NCBI GenBank assembly: GCA_021738725.1
Contig: JAIPBE010000001.1
Span: 1-64,000 of the forward strand
Direction: 5' to 3'
From: Saprospiraceae bacterium
GTDB taxonomy: Bacteria > Bacteroidota > Bacteroidia > Chitinophagales > Saprospiraceae
Length of the DNA stretch: 64,000 bases
The notes beneath the pieces were generated by a model that searched no databases, had not been told where the DNA came from, and saw only the letters and a list, made by a program, of their open reading frames with translations. Within the stretch, counting starts at the first letter, position 1, and every line of letters starts with the position of its first letter. Position numbers and translations under genes: made by a program. Below are positions 45,536 through 54,247 of the stretch, in pieces.

Positions 45536-46535
45536 CCCGATGTGCCATTTCTACAGTCGTATGCATATAGCGCAGAGGAAGAGAGACCAAGGATGCAGGC
45601 ACGCCACCATTTGAATAGGCGAATGCGTCTGTATCTGTGCCAGTCGACCTGGATGAGGCTTCTCGTTGGAAGGGTATCTTATTTTCCTCAGCCGTTTCAA
45701 TGATGAGGTCACGAAGCGTATTGTGCACGGCCGGAGCATACGTGATGGTCGGGCCTTCGCCACACTTGATCTCCCCATTGATCGTTTTGTTGACCAATGG
45801 GGTGTAGGTATCATGTGTGACATCCGTCACGATGGCTGCATGGGGCGCAATGGTACGGGCCACCATCTCGGCACCACGGAGTCCCACTTCCTCCTGCACG
45901 GCATTCACGATATAGAGTGAATAAGGGAGTTTGATTTTTTGTTCCTTCAGAAGACGGGCAACCTGTGCTATACAGAAACCCCCAATGCGGTTGTCCAACG
46001 CACGTCCAACAATGAAGCGACCATTCAGTGTCGTCATATTATCTTCGAATGTGATGACACAACCTACGTGAATGCCTTTTTTCAGGACTTCTTCCTTGTT
46101 CTTGGCTCCAATATCCACGAAGATATTCTCCATGGAAGGCGCCAGGTTAGCATCCTTCCCTTTGCGCAAGTGGATCGCTGGCCATCCGAACACTCCTTTT
46201 ACAATGCCGTCCTTCGTGTGGATGTGAACCCGCATGGACGGCGCGATCTGGTGATCTGATCCGCCATTTCGTACGACATTGATAAATCCGTCTTCAGTAA
46301 TGTAATTGACAAACCAGGAGATCTCATCGGCATGAGCCTCGATCACGACGCGGAAGTCCTGACCCGGATTGATGATCCCGTATGCCGAACCATAATTATC
46401 CAGATGGATCTCGTCTACGTATGGTTTGAGATATTCCAACCAGATCTTTTGCCCCGAAGATTCATACCCGGTAGGTGCATGGTTGTCCAGATATTTTTGC
46501 AGAAATGCTTCGGATGATTTATTCAGAATTTTCAT
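45456..46535 (-). CDS. M42 family aminopeptidase/endoglucanase-like metallopeptidase
   Basis: The 359-residue protein belongs to the M42 (glutamyl aminopeptidase, tetrahedral peptidase) family, which trims short peptides in the cytoplasm. Metal and active-site positions are visible in VIEAHADEISW (about 70), GRALDNRIGG (about 180), VNAVQEEVGLRGAE (about 215) and the C-terminal RYMHTTVEMAHRDDI. The ATG at 46535 is preferred to a GTG 12 bases upstream. It precedes the UbiA-like gene on the same strand. Confidence 0.92.
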   Translation of the reverse strand: MKILNKSSEAFLQKYLDNHAPTGYESSGQKIWLEYLKPYVDEIHLDNYGSAYGIINPGQDFRVVIEAHADEISWFVNYITEDGFINVVRNGGSDHQIAPSMRVHIHTKDGIVKGVFGWPAIHLRKGKDANLAPSMENIFVDIGAKNKEEVLKKGIHVGCVITFEDNMTTLNGRFIVGRALDNRIGGFCIAQVARLLKEQKIKLPYSLYIVNAVQEEVGLRGAEMVARTIAPHAAIVTDVTHDTYTPLVNKTINGEIKCGEGPTITYAPAVHNTLRDLIIETAEENKIPFQREASSRSTGTDTDAFAYSNGGVPASLVSLPLRYMHTTVEMAHRDDIAHLVQLLFYSVQKITNQHNFKYF

Positions 46536-46602
46536 AGGTGGTGTCACGTTCTAGCTGATGTACGCAATAGGCGATAAAATGTTGGATGGGCTACCGGTCA
46601 TA

Positions 46603-47259
46603 CTAGACTGGCTGATGTAGGAATCGGTCGGACCATGCCCGTGGGTCCTGATACCAGGTAGACATCACATCGGCCTCAGCGGCGGTGATCTGACCAATTT
46701 CCTGGGAGACCTGAAGGACCTTCGAATAGTTGCTGATCGTCCGAAGGGGTATAGATGCCTCGGCAAATCGTTGTTCAGATTCCGGAAATCCATAGGTAAA
46801 AAGAGCTGTTACCGCCTGGATGACCAGCCCGGCTTCTTGCAGTGCCTGGGCAGCCTGGAGGGAGCTGCCTCCGGTACTGATCAGATCTTCGACGACCAAT
46901 ACATGCTGGCCGGGAGTGAACGCACCTTCGATCTGATTGCCTTTACCGTGTTCTTTTGCTTTACTACGGACGTAGATAAATGGCAGGTTCAGCCGATCGG
47001 CAAGTAGCATGCCGTGCGGGATGCCAGCCGTAGCCACTCCGGCGATCGCATCTATGGGTCCACAATCCCTGGCGATCTGCACCAGGCCATCGATGGCAAT
47101 TTGACGCAGGGCAGGATAGGAGAGGAGAAGTCGATTATCACAATAAACAGGAGACTTGAGTCCGGAGGCCCAGGTAAATGGTTTTTGCGGACTGAGGCGT
47201 ATTGCATTAATTTGCAGCAGAGCCTCTGCCAGAGATGATGCGTAGTCAGGTTCGGTCAT
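46603..47259 (-). CDS. pyrE: Orotate phosphoribosyltransferase
   Basis: PyrE joins orotate to PRPP to make orotidine monophosphate in pyrimidine synthesis. The 218-residue protein has SLAEALLQINAIRL, the KSPVYCDNR region and the PRPP loop VLVVEDLISTGGSS (about 120-133). The ATG at 47259 is chosen; the longer frame passes back into the divergent Nudix gene. Only about 20 bases separate the two divergent starts, so their promoters overlap the partner genes. Confidence 0.95.
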   Translation of the reverse strand: MTEPDYASSLAEALLQINAIRLSPQKPFTWASGLKSPVYCDNRLLLSYPALRQIAIDGLVQIARDCGPIDAIAGVATAGIPHGMLLADRLNLPFIYVRSKAKEHGKGNQIEGAFTPGQHVLVVEDLISTGGSSLQAAQALQEAGLVIQAVTALFTYGFPESEQRFAEASIPLRTISNYSKVLQVSQEIGQITAAEADVMSTWYQDPRAWSDRFLHQPV

Positions 47260-47277
47260 AGCACTAAAAAAAGCCTG

Positions 47278-47285
47278 TAAATGTA
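47278..47285 (-). promoter_or_regulatory. Near-consensus -7 box TACATTTA for pyrE
   Basis: One mismatch from TAnnTTTG, 18 bases before the pyrE ATG on the minus strand. It overlaps the first codons of the divergent Nudix gene. Confidence 0.35.
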
Positions 47286-47892
47286 TAAAATATACTGCAA
47301 CGATCACCAATTGGTGCTGGCATCACACCCTCCTGAATCTGCGGATGATTGGACTCTAGTGACCCGCTATCACGGCAAGCCCAAGTCCATGTTCCCGATT
47401 TTAGATGCTATGGAGAAGCGGTCGGGGCAAGAACAGGTGTGGCTGTACCATGAAGATATGTCTGTGTTGTGGCATGATTTCAAACACCTGTTCACATTGG
47501 TAGAAGCTGCAGGAGGGATAGTGTTGAATCCACTCGGTGAAATTTTAGTGATCTACAGGAGAGGTTATCTGGATTTACCTAAAGGGAAGTTGGAAACTGG
47601 GGAGTCTTTTCCGGAGGCGGCCGAACGTGAAGTGAAAGAAGAGACGGGGTTGAGAGATCTCAAATGCGGTGGTCCGGCAGGGGAGACCTGGCATTTATTC
47701 AAGGAAAAGAAGAGGAGGTTTTTAAAGTATACAGCCTGGTTTTGGATGGAAGCAGACCAGGCAGAACTTATACCCCAGGCGGAGGAAGGCATTGAGGATG
47801 TCCGTTGGATTCGGCCGGAAACCTATGCAAACAGCGGGAATTCTACTTTTCGCAATATCCGTGACATGATGAACGTAGCATTCGAGCTATGA
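47281..47892 (+). CDS. Nudix hydrolase
   Basis: The 203-residue protein has a complete Nudix box at 102-124 (GKLETGESFPEAA, then REVKEETGL), with the catalytic REVKEE glutamates. An N-terminal extension of about 75 residues precedes the Nudix fold. Nudix enzymes hydrolyse nucleoside diphosphates linked to other groups, and the substrate cannot be predicted. Placement back to back with pyrE suggests, weakly, a link to nucleotide metabolism. Confidence 0.9.
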   Translation: MYKIYCNDHQLVLASHPPESADDWTLVTRYHGKPKSMFPILDAMEKRSGQEQVWLYHEDMSVLWHDFKHLFTLVEAAGGIVLNPLGEILVIYRRGYLDLPKGKLETGESFPEAAEREVKEETGLRDLKCGGPAGETWHLFKEKKRRFLKYTAWFWMEADQAELIPQAEEGIEDVRWIRPETYANSGNSTFRNIRDMMNVAFEL

Positions 47893-48155
47893 ATGAAATA
47901 TCGAAATATTCATGTATTCAGTATATTATTTGGAATCATGGCTATTTTTTGCCAAAATATTGATAATAATTCTGTGAGATAAAAATTTTACCAATTTTCA
48001 ATCCAAATTCATCTCTGCTGAAGAAGCGAATATTAGAAGAAAATGAACCTTTTTGCGTCAGGGAGATGGTGTTTTGAGCAGTGACGGGCATCGTTGCCAA
48101 ACAAATGATGACATATATCGGGAAAATCGGATTTTTATTTTAAACCTAGGAGCGA
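47893..48155. other. AT-rich intergenic gap with repeat fragment
   Basis: No gene is supported. The left end carries TGAAATATCGAAATATTCA, an imperfect palindrome that shares AAATATCGAAATA with the mosaic repeat at 33.2 kb. The remainder is AT-rich leader sequence before the promoter box at 48156. Confidence 0.5.
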
Positions 48156-48163
48156 TATCTTTG
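48156..48163 (+). promoter_or_regulatory. -7 promoter box TATCTTTG
   Basis: An exact TAnnTTTG match lies 36 bases before the ATG of the small exported protein gene. Confidence 0.6.
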
Positions 48164-48199
48164 TGAATCCGAATATTTAGCTGTTTACCAAACCAAACC

Positions 48200-48592
48200 A
48201 TGAAAAAGAATCTCAAGTTTTTAATACTTATCGGGGGGCTGATTGTAGGTGGATCTCTTAGCGCACAATCCCTCTCGAATGTTCACACCATCCCATCAAT
48301 GGACAACCTCGTTTCTGCCGATGCAGAAGATGCAGGTTTCCTGGATCCTCAGGATGCGTTTTTCCTTGATCTCTCCGGTAAAGTTTGCTTTATTGACTTT
48401 GAATCACTCAAACTCAATGTAAAGTCTATTCAGTTGGTTTCGGCAAAAGGCCAGACCCTCATGAACGATCGCGTTGACCATTTGCCCGTCAACAGCATCT
48501 ATGAATTGGATCTTCGATCCTTCCCATCAGGCCGTTATCAGATCGTTCTGGAAGGCTACGTTGGTGAGATCATCAAGAGCTTTTCTTTATAG
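48200..48592 (+). CDS. Small exported protein resembling a lone sorting-type beta domain
   Basis: The 130-residue protein has a signal peptide ending near GGSLSAQ. The mature part, about 105 residues, is one beta-rich unit with SIQLVSAKGQTLMND, LDLRSFPSGRYQIVLEG and a final strand IIKSFSL, a layout much like the type A C-terminal domain of type IX secretion cargo, but without any cargo domain in front. It may be a secreted beta-sandwich in its own right. It stands alone, with its own promoter and no close gene downstream. Confidence 0.7.
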   Translation: MKKNLKFLILIGGLIVGGSLSAQSLSNVHTIPSMDNLVSADAEDAGFLDPQDAFFLDLSGKVCFIDFESLKLNVKSIQLVSAKGQTLMNDRVDHLPVNSIYELDLRSFPSGRYQIVLEGYVGEIIKSFSL

Positions 48593-48837
48593 GCATTTTC
48601 CATTCTTTCCTCCTTTTCTTGTGACCCACCACATCCCTGGTGATGGGAGTTCTTTCTTCTCCGCAGACGTTATTCGGATCTAACTGCTCGTCTGCCTCCC
48701 AAGGTTAATTCCCCGCCATACTTTCTGAGGATGTGATCAATCAGGCTCGGGCATCTGATGTTTCTTCACGCATATTGCTGTATGTCCGGATGTACGCTGT
48801 TATTCATTTGAATAATTGGCTGTTTTCAGGATGAACG
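48593..48837. other. Intergenic gap with no recognised element
   Basis: About 245 bases with no supported reading frame. Nothing beyond the weak -7 box at its right end was recognised. Confidence 0.5.
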
Positions 48838-48845
48838 TACCTTTA
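48838..48845 (+). promoter_or_regulatory. Near-consensus -7 box TACCTTTA
   Basis: One mismatch from TAnnTTTG, only 4 bases before the ATG of the McrB-like gene. If real, the transcript would be leaderless or nearly so. Confidence 0.35.
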
Positions 48846-48849
48846 GGGA

Positions 48850-50199
48850 ATGCAGGAATCCACTGACTATACCAGCCCTCCGCTGAACTACCTGATTCAC
48901 GGACATCCCGGCACAGGGAAGCGGACATATGCCTCTCAACTGGCAGTGGCATTAGCCGACCAGCTGCCCTTAGACGAAGTGCTGAACTGGCCAGCCCCGG
49001 AGCTGTACAATCGATATCAGGCGCTGGTAAATGAGGGGCAACTCTTCTTCTTGACCATGCATCCCGGCTGGACCTATGCCGACATGATCGAACGCTGTCT
49101 GTTTCAAGAAAACAATGTAATCGTACACGATGGTATTCTCAAGCAGATCGCCACAGAGGCCAGAGGAAATCTGATCGAGCATCTACTTCAGGCGGAACCG
49201 GGCATTATGCCCAGCGTCGATTTCAAGGAATTATATACTCGTTTTGTTGAGCATCTTCAGGAGAATGGGGAAATCAGCTCTGTCAAGGGCGTTCCAAACC
49301 CGTTTTTACTACACTCCATTATGAAGAATGGAGATATTCTGCTCCGTAAACCAAAGACATTTCAAGTCATCCGGATCAAGCGAAGCAAGCTCCGGCAATT
49401 ATATGTGGTGCAACAAGAGGAATCAGATCCTCAGGTTGTGTCAACCAAATGGCAGAATATACTGGAAGGAGAGAATCTACCTGCATTCGAAGCGATCTGG
49501 TCCCAGTTCAACAGTTATCAAATGGCCTATTCAGAGGCCACCCAACCGGTAGAGATACCCGGCCCTGATCCCTATCTCGATATCCAGATGGATATATTGC
49601 CCTCCGGAGTCCTCCAATCCAGTAAGAAGTATGTATTGATCCTGGAACATATTCAGATGATCGAACCGCAGGCCTTGTTCGGTGATGCCCTGCCCATCCT
49701 GGACAGCCGTCGACGGGAAGGTTGTCGATGTGCTCAGTCCGTCATCCTGCCTGGTTCAAAGACCTCATTTACCCTGCCACCCAACCTGTTCATGATCGGG
49801 ATATCACAGCAGATACCCTCATGGTCAGACGAAGTGGCTTTCTTGATGAGTAAGGTGTTCCAGTTTGTCCATCTGGATGCCAATCAGCGGCATCAGGACT
49901 GGCCAGTCATCCGCTCTGTCTCCACCTTGGATCTCTGGAATGCGATCAATGCTGTCATCACGACCCATAGGTCCCCATCCTTACAATTTCCAGGCGGGGC
50001 ATTTCAGGATTGCAGTACAGTCAAAGACCTTCAGGCACTCTTCGCCAAAAGGGTCCTGCCTTATCTCGAGTGGTTGTCCGGAAATGATGCGCAATTACAT
50101 CAGAATATCCTGCAAGACCTTCTGGGCCCGCTGGCCGTTCATCCCGAAAATATTCACCAGTGGAAACTGGCAGATTTCAAGCGAATATCCAGGCGCTGA
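48850..50199 (+). CDS. McrB-like AAA+ protein with eroded catalytic motifs
   Basis: The 449-residue protein follows the layout of McrB-type AAA+ proteins. A good Walker A is at 18-26 (GHPGTGKRT), then FFLTMHPGWTYADMIE (67-81), which parallels the McrB stretch after motor strand 2. At the Walker B position (261-270) it reads YVLILEHIQM, lacking the acidic pair, and the sensor 1 region FTLPPNLFMIGISQQ (307-321) lacks the asparagine and the McrB MNTxDxS signature. The arginine-finger segment LMSKVFQFVHL (332-342) lacks its arginines. Nucleotide binding may remain but hydrolysis is doubtful. No McrC or restriction partner is adjacent. Confidence 0.7.
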   Translation: MQESTDYTSPPLNYLIHGHPGTGKRTYASQLAVALADQLPLDEVLNWPAPELYNRYQALVNEGQLFFLTMHPGWTYADMIERCLFQENNVIVHDGILKQIATEARGNLIEHLLQAEPGIMPSVDFKELYTRFVEHLQENGEISSVKGVPNPFLLHSIMKNGDILLRKPKTFQVIRIKRSKLRQLYVVQQEESDPQVVSTKWQNILEGENLPAFEAIWSQFNSYQMAYSEATQPVEIPGPDPYLDIQMDILPSGVLQSSKKYVLILEHIQMIEPQALFGDALPILDSRRREGCRCAQSVILPGSKTSFTLPPNLFMIGISQQIPSWSDEVAFLMSKVFQFVHLDANQRHQDWPVIRSVSTLDLWNAINAVITTHRSPSLQFPGGAFQDCSTVKDLQALFAKRVLPYLEWLSGNDAQLHQNILQDLLGPLAVHPENIHQWKLADFKRISRR

Positions 50200-50232
50200 T
50201 GCATTCCTGCTTTGAGGAAAAGGACGAACATG

Positions 50233-50240
50233 TACCTTTG
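50233..50240 (+). promoter_or_regulatory. -7 promoter box TACCTTTG
   Basis: An exact TAnnTTTG match lies 22 bases before the lysC ATG. Confidence 0.6.
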
Positions 50241-50262
50241 CCCTGAATAGCAATGTGCAGTT

Positions 50263-51561
50263 ATGGCTAAAATGTTCAAGTTTGGTGGTTCCAGTCTGAA
50301 AGATGCTGCTGCCATTCGAAATGTCGCATCCATCCTTCAACGATACAAGACAGAGAATCTGGTCATTGTGGTGTCTGCTCTGGGCAAGACTACGAATGCG
50401 CTGGAAGAAGTCATCATGGCCCATGCCAAGGGAGATGGCACAGCGCAAGAACGCTTTGCCAGGATACAGGAAGTCCATTTTTCACTGGCAGCAGAATTGC
50501 TGCCGGAGGGGCATCCGGTGTTCTCGCTTTTGAATGACACATTTGTAGAGGCGCAGTGGGTGCTGGAGGAACCGCCACACCCAAACTTCGACTATATGTA
50601 TGATCAGATCATCTGTGTGGGTGAGCTGGCCTCCTCCAGGATCGTGGAAGCGTTTTTGCAGCACGTAGGACTGGAAACCGTATGGTTGGATGCCAGGGAA
50701 GTGATCATCACTGATGATATCCATCGGGAAGGTTGGGTCAATTGGGAGGAGACCGGAAAACGGATGGAAGCGAAGGTGCGGCCACTGATGAACCAACCCG
50801 GGTTTGTTCTTACCCAGGGGTTCATTGCCAGCACGTTGGACAATGCGACCACAACCTTGGGCAGGGAAGGATCGGATTATACCACAGCCATTTTCACGTT
50901 TTGCCTGAATGGCGAAAGCATGACCATCTGGAAGGATGTACCGGGAGTGTTGACCGGTGATCCCCGAATGTTTGCCAATGTGACCAAACTGGATCGATTG
51001 TCCTACCGGGAGGCGATCGAAATGACCTATTACGGCGCCAAAGTGATCCACCCGAAGACCATCAAACCGCTTCAGAACAAGTCCATCCCCCTGTATGTCA
51101 AATCATTTATCGACCCGGATGGGGATGGCACATTGATCTCATCAGATATTGAAGATCTCTATCCGCCGATCGTCACTTTGGAACAACAGCAAACCCTGCT
51201 GAGTATCTCGACCCGCGACTTTTCCTTTGTGGCGGAACATCATTTGAGTCTCTTATTCCAAAAGATCGCCGACCTGCGTCTGCAGGTAAATATCATGCAG
51301 AATTCTGCGATCAGTTTTTCTATTTGTGTCAACCATTCACCGGACAAGGTGGATGAGTTTATCGCAGGTATCGACAAAGAGTTCAAGGTCCAACGAGAGG
51401 ATGATCTTGAATTGATCACCATCCGCCATGCCCAATCTGACCTGCTGGACAATTTGCGCAAAGGCAAGATCATCTTCCTCGAAGAACATATTCGCGACAC
51501 TGTCCAGTTTGTAGTGAAGGAGGTGCCGATGATGAGTCGGAAACCGAATCCAACCAGCTAG
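50263..51561 (+). CDS. lysC: Aspartate kinase
   Basis: Aspartate kinase phosphorylates aspartate, the first step towards lysine, threonine and methionine. The 432-residue protein starts with KFGGSSLKDAAAIRN, has GREGSDYTTAIF (about 200-215), WKDVPGVLTGDPR and YYGAKVIHPKT, and ends with ACT-type regulatory sequence (about 305-430) that usually binds lysine or threonine. No fused homoserine dehydrogenase is present. It is monocistronic and converges with the threonine-catabolic kbl gene, with only 6 bases between the two stops. Confidence 0.95.
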   Translation: MAKMFKFGGSSLKDAAAIRNVASILQRYKTENLVIVVSALGKTTNALEEVIMAHAKGDGTAQERFARIQEVHFSLAAELLPEGHPVFSLLNDTFVEAQWVLEEPPHPNFDYMYDQIICVGELASSRIVEAFLQHVGLETVWLDAREVIITDDIHREGWVNWEETGKRMEAKVRPLMNQPGFVLTQGFIASTLDNATTTLGREGSDYTTAIFTFCLNGESMTIWKDVPGVLTGDPRMFANVTKLDRLSYREAIEMTYYGAKVIHPKTIKPLQNKSIPLYVKSFIDPDGDGTLISSDIEDLYPPIVTLEQQQTLLSISTRDFSFVAEHHLSLLFQKIADLRLQVNIMQNSAISFSICVNHSPDKVDEFIAGIDKEFKVQREDDLELITIRHAQSDLLDNLRKGKIIFLEEHIRDTVQFVVKEVPMMSRKPNPTS

Positions 51562-51567
51562 GTCCGC

Positions 51568-52755
51568 CTAGATGACCCCAAGCTCACGCCCGACTTTTGT
51601 AAAGGCGGCAATGGCCTGATCCAGGTGGGCTCGTTCATGTCCTGCTGAGAGCTGGACTCGAATTCGTGCCTTCCCTTTTGGTACGACGGGAAAATAGAAC
51701 CCAATGACATAGATCCCTTCTGCCAGCAGTTTCTCTGCAAATTGTTGGGACAGGACAGCGTCGTACAACATGATCGGGACGATGGGGTGGTCGCCGGGAA
51801 GAATATCAAATCCAGCCCTCGTCATGGCTTCTCTGAAATATGTAGTGTTGGCCTCCAGCTTGTCCCTCAATTCCGTACTCTGACGCAACAGGTCCAGGAC
51901 CTTGATCGAGGCTCCGGCTATGGCAGGAGCGAGGGTATTTGAAAATAGATAGGGGCGACTTCTTTGTCGGAGCAGTTCTACGATCTCCTTTTTAGCAGCT
52001 GTAAAGCCACCCGAAGCACCACCGAGAGCTTTGCCAAATGTACCGGTGACGATGTCGATCCGGTCCATACACCCTCTGTATTCATGGGTGCCACGTCCAG
52101 TTTTGCCCATAAACCCGCTCGCATGGCATTCATCGATCATGACCAATGCATCGTATCGATCGGCCAGGTCACAGATCTTGTCCAGCTGGGCAATGGTTCC
52201 GTCCATCGAAAAGACCCCGTCCGTAGCGATCAACCGACGTCGAGCGCCCTGGCAGGATTGAAGCTGAGTTTCCAGATCCGCCATATCATTATGCTTGTAC
52301 CGCAGTCGTTGGGCCTTGCACAAGCGGATCCCGTCAATGATGGAAGCATGATTCAACTCGTCCGAGATCAGGGCATCCTCCTGTTGGAGAATGGGTTCGA
52401 ACAACCCTCCATTTGCATCAAAAGCTGCGGCGTAGAGAATGGCATCTTCCATGCCGACAAATGCCGCGATATAAGCTTCCAATTGTTTGTGCAGGTCCTG
52501 TGTACCGCAGATAAAACGGACGGAGGACATTCCAAACCCGTGTGTATCCAGGGCATCTTTAGCGGCCTCGAGCACGGCTGGATGGGAGGACAAGCCCAGA
52601 TAGTTGTTGGCACAGAAGTTCAGGACTTCCTGCCCCTGGCTGGTACGGATCTTTGCCCCCTGTGGGCTGGTGATGATCCGTTCGTTCTTATACAGTCCGG
52701 CATCGCGGATCTCCTGGAGTTCGCTGGCCAGATCTTTTTGGACATTCTTGTACAT
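51568..52755 (-). CDS. kbl: 2-amino-3-ketobutyrate CoA ligase (glycine C-acetyltransferase)
   Basis: Kbl splits 2-amino-3-oxobutyrate with CoA into glycine and acetyl-CoA, the second step of threonine breakdown. The 395-residue PLP enzyme has [13 protein letters not shown] (about 50-62), [27 protein letters not shown] and the PLP lysine in [15 protein letters not shown] near residue 244. The ATG at 52755 gives the family N-terminus. It follows tdh by 11 bases, forming the classic threonine pair. Confidence 0.95.
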   Translation of the reverse strand: MYKNVQKDLASELQEIRDAGLYKNERIITSPQGAKIRTSQGQEVLNFCANNYLGLSSHPAVLEAAKDALDTHGFGMSSVRFICGTQDLHKQLEAYIAAFVGMEDAILYAAAFDANGGLFEPILQQEDALISDELNHASIIDGIRLCKAQRLRYKHNDMADLETQLQSCQGARRRLIATDGVFSMDGTIAQLDKICDLADRYDALVMIDECHASGFMGKTGRGTHEYRGCMDRIDIVTGTFGKALGGASGGFTAAKKEIVELLRQRSRPYLFSNTLAPAIAGASIKVLDLLRQSTELRDKLEANTTYFREAMTRAGFDILPGDHPIVPIMLYDAVLSQQFAEKLLAEGIYVIGFYFPVVPKGKARIRVQLSAGHERAHLDQAIAAFTKVGRELGVI

Positions 52756-52766
52756 AGAGGTCTTTC

Positions 52767-53729
52767 TTAGTGGGTGGGCTGGCCAGAGTTGATCTTCGTC
52801 TCCAGGTGATCCAGCATGTCTTTTGTCATGGAGCGCAACGAATAGGCCGGGGACCATCCCCAGTCCTGGCGTGCGTCCGAATCATCAATGCGTTGCGGCC
52901 AGCTGGCCGCAATCGCCTGACGGAAGTCGGGTTTGTATTCGACACGGAAATCGGGAACGAACTCGCAGATCGCAGCCGTCAGTTCCTGTGGATCAAAATC
53001 CATTCCGGAGAGATTGTAACTCGTCCGGATACGAATATTCTCCTTGGGTGCAGCCATCAGATCCAGGGTAGCCCGGATGGCATCATCCATATAGATCATA
53101 GGAAGTCTGCTGTCTTTGGCAAGAAAGCAGGTATAAGGTTCCCGCCTGGCAGCATAGTGGAAGATATCAACTGCATAATCGGTGGTTCCACCGCCGGGAG
53201 GACTTTGATATCCGATGATCCCTGGATATCTAATGGAACGGACATCCAGACCATAGCGATGGTAATAGTAGTATCCCCAGTTTTCTCCGGCAGCTTTGGT
53301 GATGCCATAAACTGTCGCGGGGATCAGCGGTACGTTTTGTTCGGCTTGATGCAGGTCGATGCCCGCCCCGAAGACAGCTATAGAACTGGGATAGAAAACC
53401 CGATCGATCCCTCTTGTTCGCGCTGTATCCAGAATATTCAACAACCCATCCATATTTACTTGCCAGGTCATCAACGGGTCTTTTTCTCCGGAAGCTGATA
53501 AAATGGCTGCCAGGTGATAGATCTGTGTAGTTCCTTGTTCTTCAACCAGGTTCTCCAGGCCGATCCGATCCAGGACGTTCAAGGCGACAAAGCGACCGGC
53601 CCAACTGGGTACAGGTCGAATGTCGGTTGCAATAACGGCATCCTGTCCGTAACGTTTGGCTAATTCCTGCAGAAGCACCTGACCAATCTGGCCACCAGCT
53701 CCTGTGACGATAATCTTCTCTTTTTGCAT
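52767..53729 (-). CDS. tdh: L-threonine 3-dehydrogenase, short-chain (epimerase-like) type
   Basis: The enzyme oxidises threonine to 2-amino-3-oxobutyrate with NAD. The 320-residue protein is an extended short-chain dehydrogenase with [11 protein letters not shown] (9-19), the catalytic YGITK (Tyr141, Lys145) and the family PSSIAVFG, which differs from the zinc-dependent TDH of Escherichia coli. The pairing with kbl strongly supports threonine dehydrogenase over other epimerases. A TACCTTTA box lies 26 bases upstream. Confidence 0.93.
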   Translation of the reverse strand: MQKEKIIVTGAGGQIGQVLLQELAKRYGQDAVIATDIRPVPSWAGRFVALNVLDRIGLENLVEEQGTTQIYHLAAILSASGEKDPLMTWQVNMDGLLNILDTARTRGIDRVFYPSSIAVFGAGIDLHQAEQNVPLIPATVYGITKAAGENWGYYYYHRYGLDVRSIRYPGIIGYQSPPGGGTTDYAVDIFHYAARREPYTCFLAKDSRLPMIYMDDAIRATLDLMAAPKENIRIRTSYNLSGMDFDPQELTAAICEFVPDFRVEYKPDFRQAIAASWPQRIDDSDARQDWGWSPAYSLRSMTKDMLDHLETKINSGQPTH

Positions 53730-53755
53730 GTTGGATTCCCCCTTTATCGGTCAGA

Positions 53756-53763
53756 TAAAGGTA
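53756..53763 (-). promoter_or_regulatory. Near-consensus -7 box TACCTTTA for tdh-kbl
   Basis: One mismatch from TAnnTTTG, 26 bases before the tdh ATG on the minus strand, immediately after the stop of the HsdR_N-like gene. It would drive the tdh-kbl unit separately. Confidence 0.45.
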
Positions 53764-53764
53764 C

Positions 53765-54238
53765 TCATTCGTCATTGAAATCGGGAATGGATGGTTGAAT
53801 CCTTGCCAATCCGGCAGCGCGATCCAGCTGATAGCAATATGTCTGGATACCGTTGCTGACGATCAACCAGGATACATCAATGGCCATATTGTAGCGAGTG
53901 ATCTGATCGAGTGTTTTCTGGGTCAGGGGCACATCCGGGGCCTTGACTTCGATCAGTGCCAGCGCCCCCCCCTGTTTGTCGTGGATCATCAGATCATACC
54001 GACGACGTTGGCCAAAAACCAGGATTTGTCGTTCTACAGATAGACGGGTCAATTTGGCTTTGCCTTCATTCAACAAGTACTGAATGAACAATTGCCGCAC
54101 AAGTTCTTCTGGAGTCAGCGCGATATACTGCTTGCGAACGGGGTCCCATATATTATGTTGAGAACCCTGTTCCCTGATCTTGAGGTGTTCCTTCAGAGCA
54201 AGAAGTTGGAGGGTGATTTCCGGCTGATCCGATGACAT
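53765..54238 (-). CDS. HsdR-N-like PD-(D/E)xK domain protein
   Basis: The 157-residue protein matches the stand-alone type I restriction R-subunit N-terminal-like domain common in Bacteroidota, with IWDPVRKQYIALTPEELVRQ near 30-49. The nuclease core is visible as RRRYDLMIHD followed by LIEVKAP, i.e. D(about 81)...ExK. No restriction, specificity or methylase gene is nearby, so it is probably a housekeeping nuclease-fold protein rather than a restriction enzyme. It lies 9 bases downstream of the 521-residue gene and probably shares its transcript. Confidence 0.82.
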   Translation of the reverse strand: MSSDQPEITLQLLALKEHLKIREQGSQHNIWDPVRKQYIALTPEELVRQLFIQYLLNEGKAKLTRLSVERQILVFGQRRRYDLMIHDKQGGALALIEVKAPDVPLTQKTLDQITRYNMAIDVSWLIVSNGIQTYCYQLDRAAGLARIQPSIPDFNDE

Positions 54239-54247
54239 AGCAACGCG

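Noticed and set aside
48850-54238. A restriction system formed by the McrB-like and HsdR_N-like genes
   Set aside because: The two genes are on opposite strands, separated by lysC, kbl and tdh. The AAA catalytic sites are eroded, and no methylase, specificity or McrC gene is present.
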